A DNA stretch of 32,752 nt from Acidobacteriota bacterium. GTDB taxonomy: Bacteria > Acidobacteriota > UBA6911. Where the stretch lies: assembly GCA_016934295.1 (NCBI GenBank), contig JAFGTD010000236.1, positions 1 to 32,752 of the forward strand, in the 5' to 3' direction. The position numbers were made by a program, and so were the translations under genes. Every line of letters begins with the position of its first letter. The stretch's first letter is position 1. This document shows, piece after piece, positions 31,513 to 32,752 of this stretch. The notes under the pieces are model-generated. The model was not told where the DNA came from. It saw only the letters and a program-made list of their open reading frames with translations, and did not search any database.

Positions 31513-31618
31513 TCGGTATCGGTATCGGAATCGGAATCGATCGCAAAGTAGAGAATCTATTTTTTCAAACGTATATGCAGATTCCCAATGTCGATAGCGA
31601 ACCCGATTCCGATCCCGA
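31513..31618. repeat. Hexamer tandem repeat with inverted partner
   Basis: CGGTAT twice then CGGAAT twice (31514-31537). Bases 31519-31534 are complementary at 15 of 16 positions to 31603-31618 (CCGATTCCGATCCCGA), so the region could fold into a long stem with a loop of about 68 bases. The loop contains an AT-rich stretch but no gene. Confidence 0.5.
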
Positions 31619-31635
31619 CTTCGAAAACTCACCCG

Positions 31636-31660
31636 GAGTCACAGATTGTTTAATCCAGCT
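31636..31660 (-). repeat. 25-bp dispersed intergenic repeat, copy 2
   Basis: It begins GAGTCACAGATTG and ends TTTAATCCAGCT on the + strand. Its complement matches 4956-4980 at 24 of 25 positions. Both copies are intergenic. Confidence 0.65.
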
Positions 31661-31888
31661 TCGCTTTCAGCTTCGTCGGGGGTCGGGCTGACTTCCGGCT
31701 TCTGAATTCTGAATTCTTGTATGAAGCTTGAACATAAATCGTCGTTATTTAATCTGTAACCGCAGGGCCTTGGATAAAGTAGAACGTTGGGGAGTTGACT
31801 CTTCCAGGCCATCGGATTACTTTAAAGGGAGGGAAAGATCGGCTGGGTCTTGCCCGGATATTATCAAAGAATAAAAAAGTGAGGACAA

Positions 31889-32338
31889 ATGAAGACTGAT
31901 CGATTTTCATACCTGTTGCGAATCCTTCCCATCATTCTCCTGCTGGGAGCCTCCTTCACACTACTGGCCGGCGAGGATATCGTTCTTCCGGACCTTCCCC
32001 GTATTTCCGTGGAAGAATTGAAAGGAATGGTCGATAAAAATGCGGATATTGTGATCGTGGATACAAGGGATGGAGGAAGTTACGCAGCCGGTCATATAAA
32101 AGGAGCCATTAACATCCCCTACGATGTCACATCGGATCCGATGCAGAGGCAGATGATGCTGATCGCCTTGCCCATGGATAAGCTGATTGTAACTTATTGT
32201 GACTGCACGGATGATGCAAACAGCGCGAATGTCGTACAGGAGCTTTATGACCTGGGGTACGACCTGGATAAGCTGAAAGTACTGAGCGGCGGCTCACTCC
32301 GCTGGGTTGAATTGAAATACCCTATGGTAGGTATTTAA
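31889..32338 (+). CDS. Exported rhodanese-like protein
   Basis: The 149-residue product has a signal peptide (LLRILPIILLLGASFTLLAG, about 9-28) followed by one rhodanese domain: PRISVEELKGMVDKNADIVIVDTRDGGSYAAGHIKGAINIPYD, the active-site loop around Cys104 (TYCDCTDDANSANVVQEL, with a second Cys106) and a VLSGGSLRWVE C-terminus. Rhodaneses carry sulfane sulfur on the loop Cys. The CxC loop with a following acidic stretch is one seen in exported members, so the catalytic Cys is likely Cys104. Periplasmic location is inferred. It is a single-gene unit with a GTGAGG-type ribosome binding site about 5-10 bases before the ATG. Confidence 0.88.
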   Translation: MKTDRFSYLLRILPIILLLGASFTLLAGEDIVLPDLPRISVEELKGMVDKNADIVIVDTRDGGSYAAGHIKGAINIPYDVTSDPMQRQMMLIALPMDKLIVTYCDCTDDANSANVVQELYDLGYDLDKLKVLSGGSLRWVELKYPMVGI

Positions 32339-32378
32339 TCGCCGTTATCACGCCTGAGACAACTCTGAAAAATTATAG

Positions 32379-32408
32379 GCGATGGAATTGCTTTGGCTTT
32401 TCCATCGC
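32379..32408 (+). terminator. Possible terminator after the rhodanese gene
   Basis: GCGATGGAA (32379-32387) pairs with TTCCATCGC (32400-32408) around a 12-base loop, 40 bases after the rhodanese stop. Only a short TTAT follows, so it is not a strong intrinsic terminator. The rest of the 276-bp gap to the partial dehydrogenase shows nothing I can name. Confidence 0.4.
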
Positions 32409-32614
32409 TTATGACAAATCAAGAACTCAAAAGAAATCCACTGTATCGATATTCAGCTCCAGCCGTATTCGCTCGAGGATCAGGTGTGTCGTTGCAGCAT
32501 TCCCCGTCTCCCGACGATTCTCAACCGGGAAACGGGAAACAAATTCTTTTCAATACTGCAACGGTCCGCCCAGCCATTAAACTCCCGGCCGGAGAAAGCG
32601 GATCGAGGCGGGAA

Positions 32615-32752
32615 TTAATCGCCCCACCCCATACCGGCGCGGGATACGGACGCCCCGGAAACATCCACGATCGCGGCGCCGCCGTCCACCATAATCACAT
32701 CCCCTGTGATGAAGGAGGAATCGTCGCTGGCCAGGAAAGAACAGGCTCCGGC
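32615..32752 (-). CDS. Short-chain dehydrogenase/reductase (SDR), C-terminal end only
   Basis: The frame is open to the window edge on the - strand, giving 45 residues and a TAA stop at 32615-32617. The sequence FLASDDSSFITGDVIMVDGG is the classic C-terminal motif of classical SDR enzymes of the 3-oxoacyl-ACP reductase/FabG type, where it contributes to the cofactor-side fold and tetramer contacts. A tail of about 20 residues rich in Ala, Ser and Gly follows. The catalytic Ser-Tyr-Lys and cofactor loop lie outside the window, so the substrate is unknown. Too short for a long open frame, it is identified by this motif alone. Confidence 0.85.
   Translation of the reverse strand, partial: AGACSFLASDDSSFITGDVIMVDGGAAIVDVSGASVSRAGMGWGD

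Larger units (their letters stand above)
31212..31888. other. 677-bp repeat-rich intergenic region
   Basis: No gene is convincing here. In order it holds the MITE-like element (31294-31371), two tandem hairpins (31468-31512), a hexamer tandem with an inverted partner (31513-31618), and the second 25-bp dispersed repeat (31636-31660). The stretch 31700-31725 has a short GAATTCT duplication. It must also contain the divergent promoters of the alcohol dehydrogenase and rhodanese genes, which I cannot locate. Confidence 0.55.

Noticed and set aside
31513-31540. Tandem hexamers as a possible CRISPR or phase-variable tract
   Set aside because: Units are 6 bp with no spacers, so not CRISPR. Only four imperfect units exist, outside any gene, so there is no frame to switch.

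Overview
The window carries part of a type VI secretion system (T6SS) locus followed by unrelated housekeeping, regulatory and envelope genes. The source is a Gram-negative bacterium of moderate GC content. The lineage is inferred, not proven. An ECF-like sigma factor (TIGR02999 type) overlapping a membrane-anchored Ser/Thr kinase, a NusG-like UpxY/LoaP-type antiterminator, and an exported START-like protein of a kind I associate with Acidobacteriota together point to Acidobacteriota or a relative. No rRNA, tRNA, CRISPR array or complete insertion sequence was recognised.

Positions 1-16108, all on + strand: the 3' part of tssC (sheath), then hcp (tube), tssE, tssF and tssG (baseplate/wedge), clpV/tssH (sheath-recycling ATPase) and vgrG (spike). 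After these comes a spike-loading module: a DUF2169 protein fused to pentapeptide repeats, a second protein made almost wholly of pentapeptide repeats, a DUF3540 protein and a DUF4150 PAAR-like tip. tssB and the membrane-complex genes (tssJ, tssK, tssL, tssM) are not in the window and may lie upstream. No gene with a recognisable toxin or immunity fold is present, so the cargo is unknown. The best places to look are the extended VgrG C-terminus and the two beta-helical proteins.

Positions 16295-23154: an exported START/SRPBCC-like protein (+), a Ser/Thr kinase and ECF-like sigma factor pair (-), a DinB-family metalloprotein (+), and a large NagZ-type GH3 glycosidase fused to a beta-lactamase-like domain that has lost its catalytic motifs (+).

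Positions 23219-26397, - strand: a NusG-like antiterminator followed by a three-domain fatty-acid protein (acyl-activating enzyme, acyl carrier domain, PlsC acyltransferase). Positions 26722-29831, + strand: an MscS channel, an RNase HII with an altered junction-recognition motif, and a membrane-anchored NTF2/SnoaL-like protein. Positions 30117-32752: a zinc alcohol dehydrogenase (-), an exported rhodanese (+), and the 3' end of a short-chain dehydrogenase (-) cut by the window edge.

The gaps between genes hold dispersed repeats. A family of short inverted-repeat (MITE-like) elements has two complete copies (4818-4919, 31294-31371) and two single ends (29887-29916, 16166-16183). There is also a 25-bp repeat shared by 4956-4980 and 31636-31660 in opposite orientation, a perfect 32-bp palindrome at 30051-30082, and a cluster of hairpins at 31468-31618.
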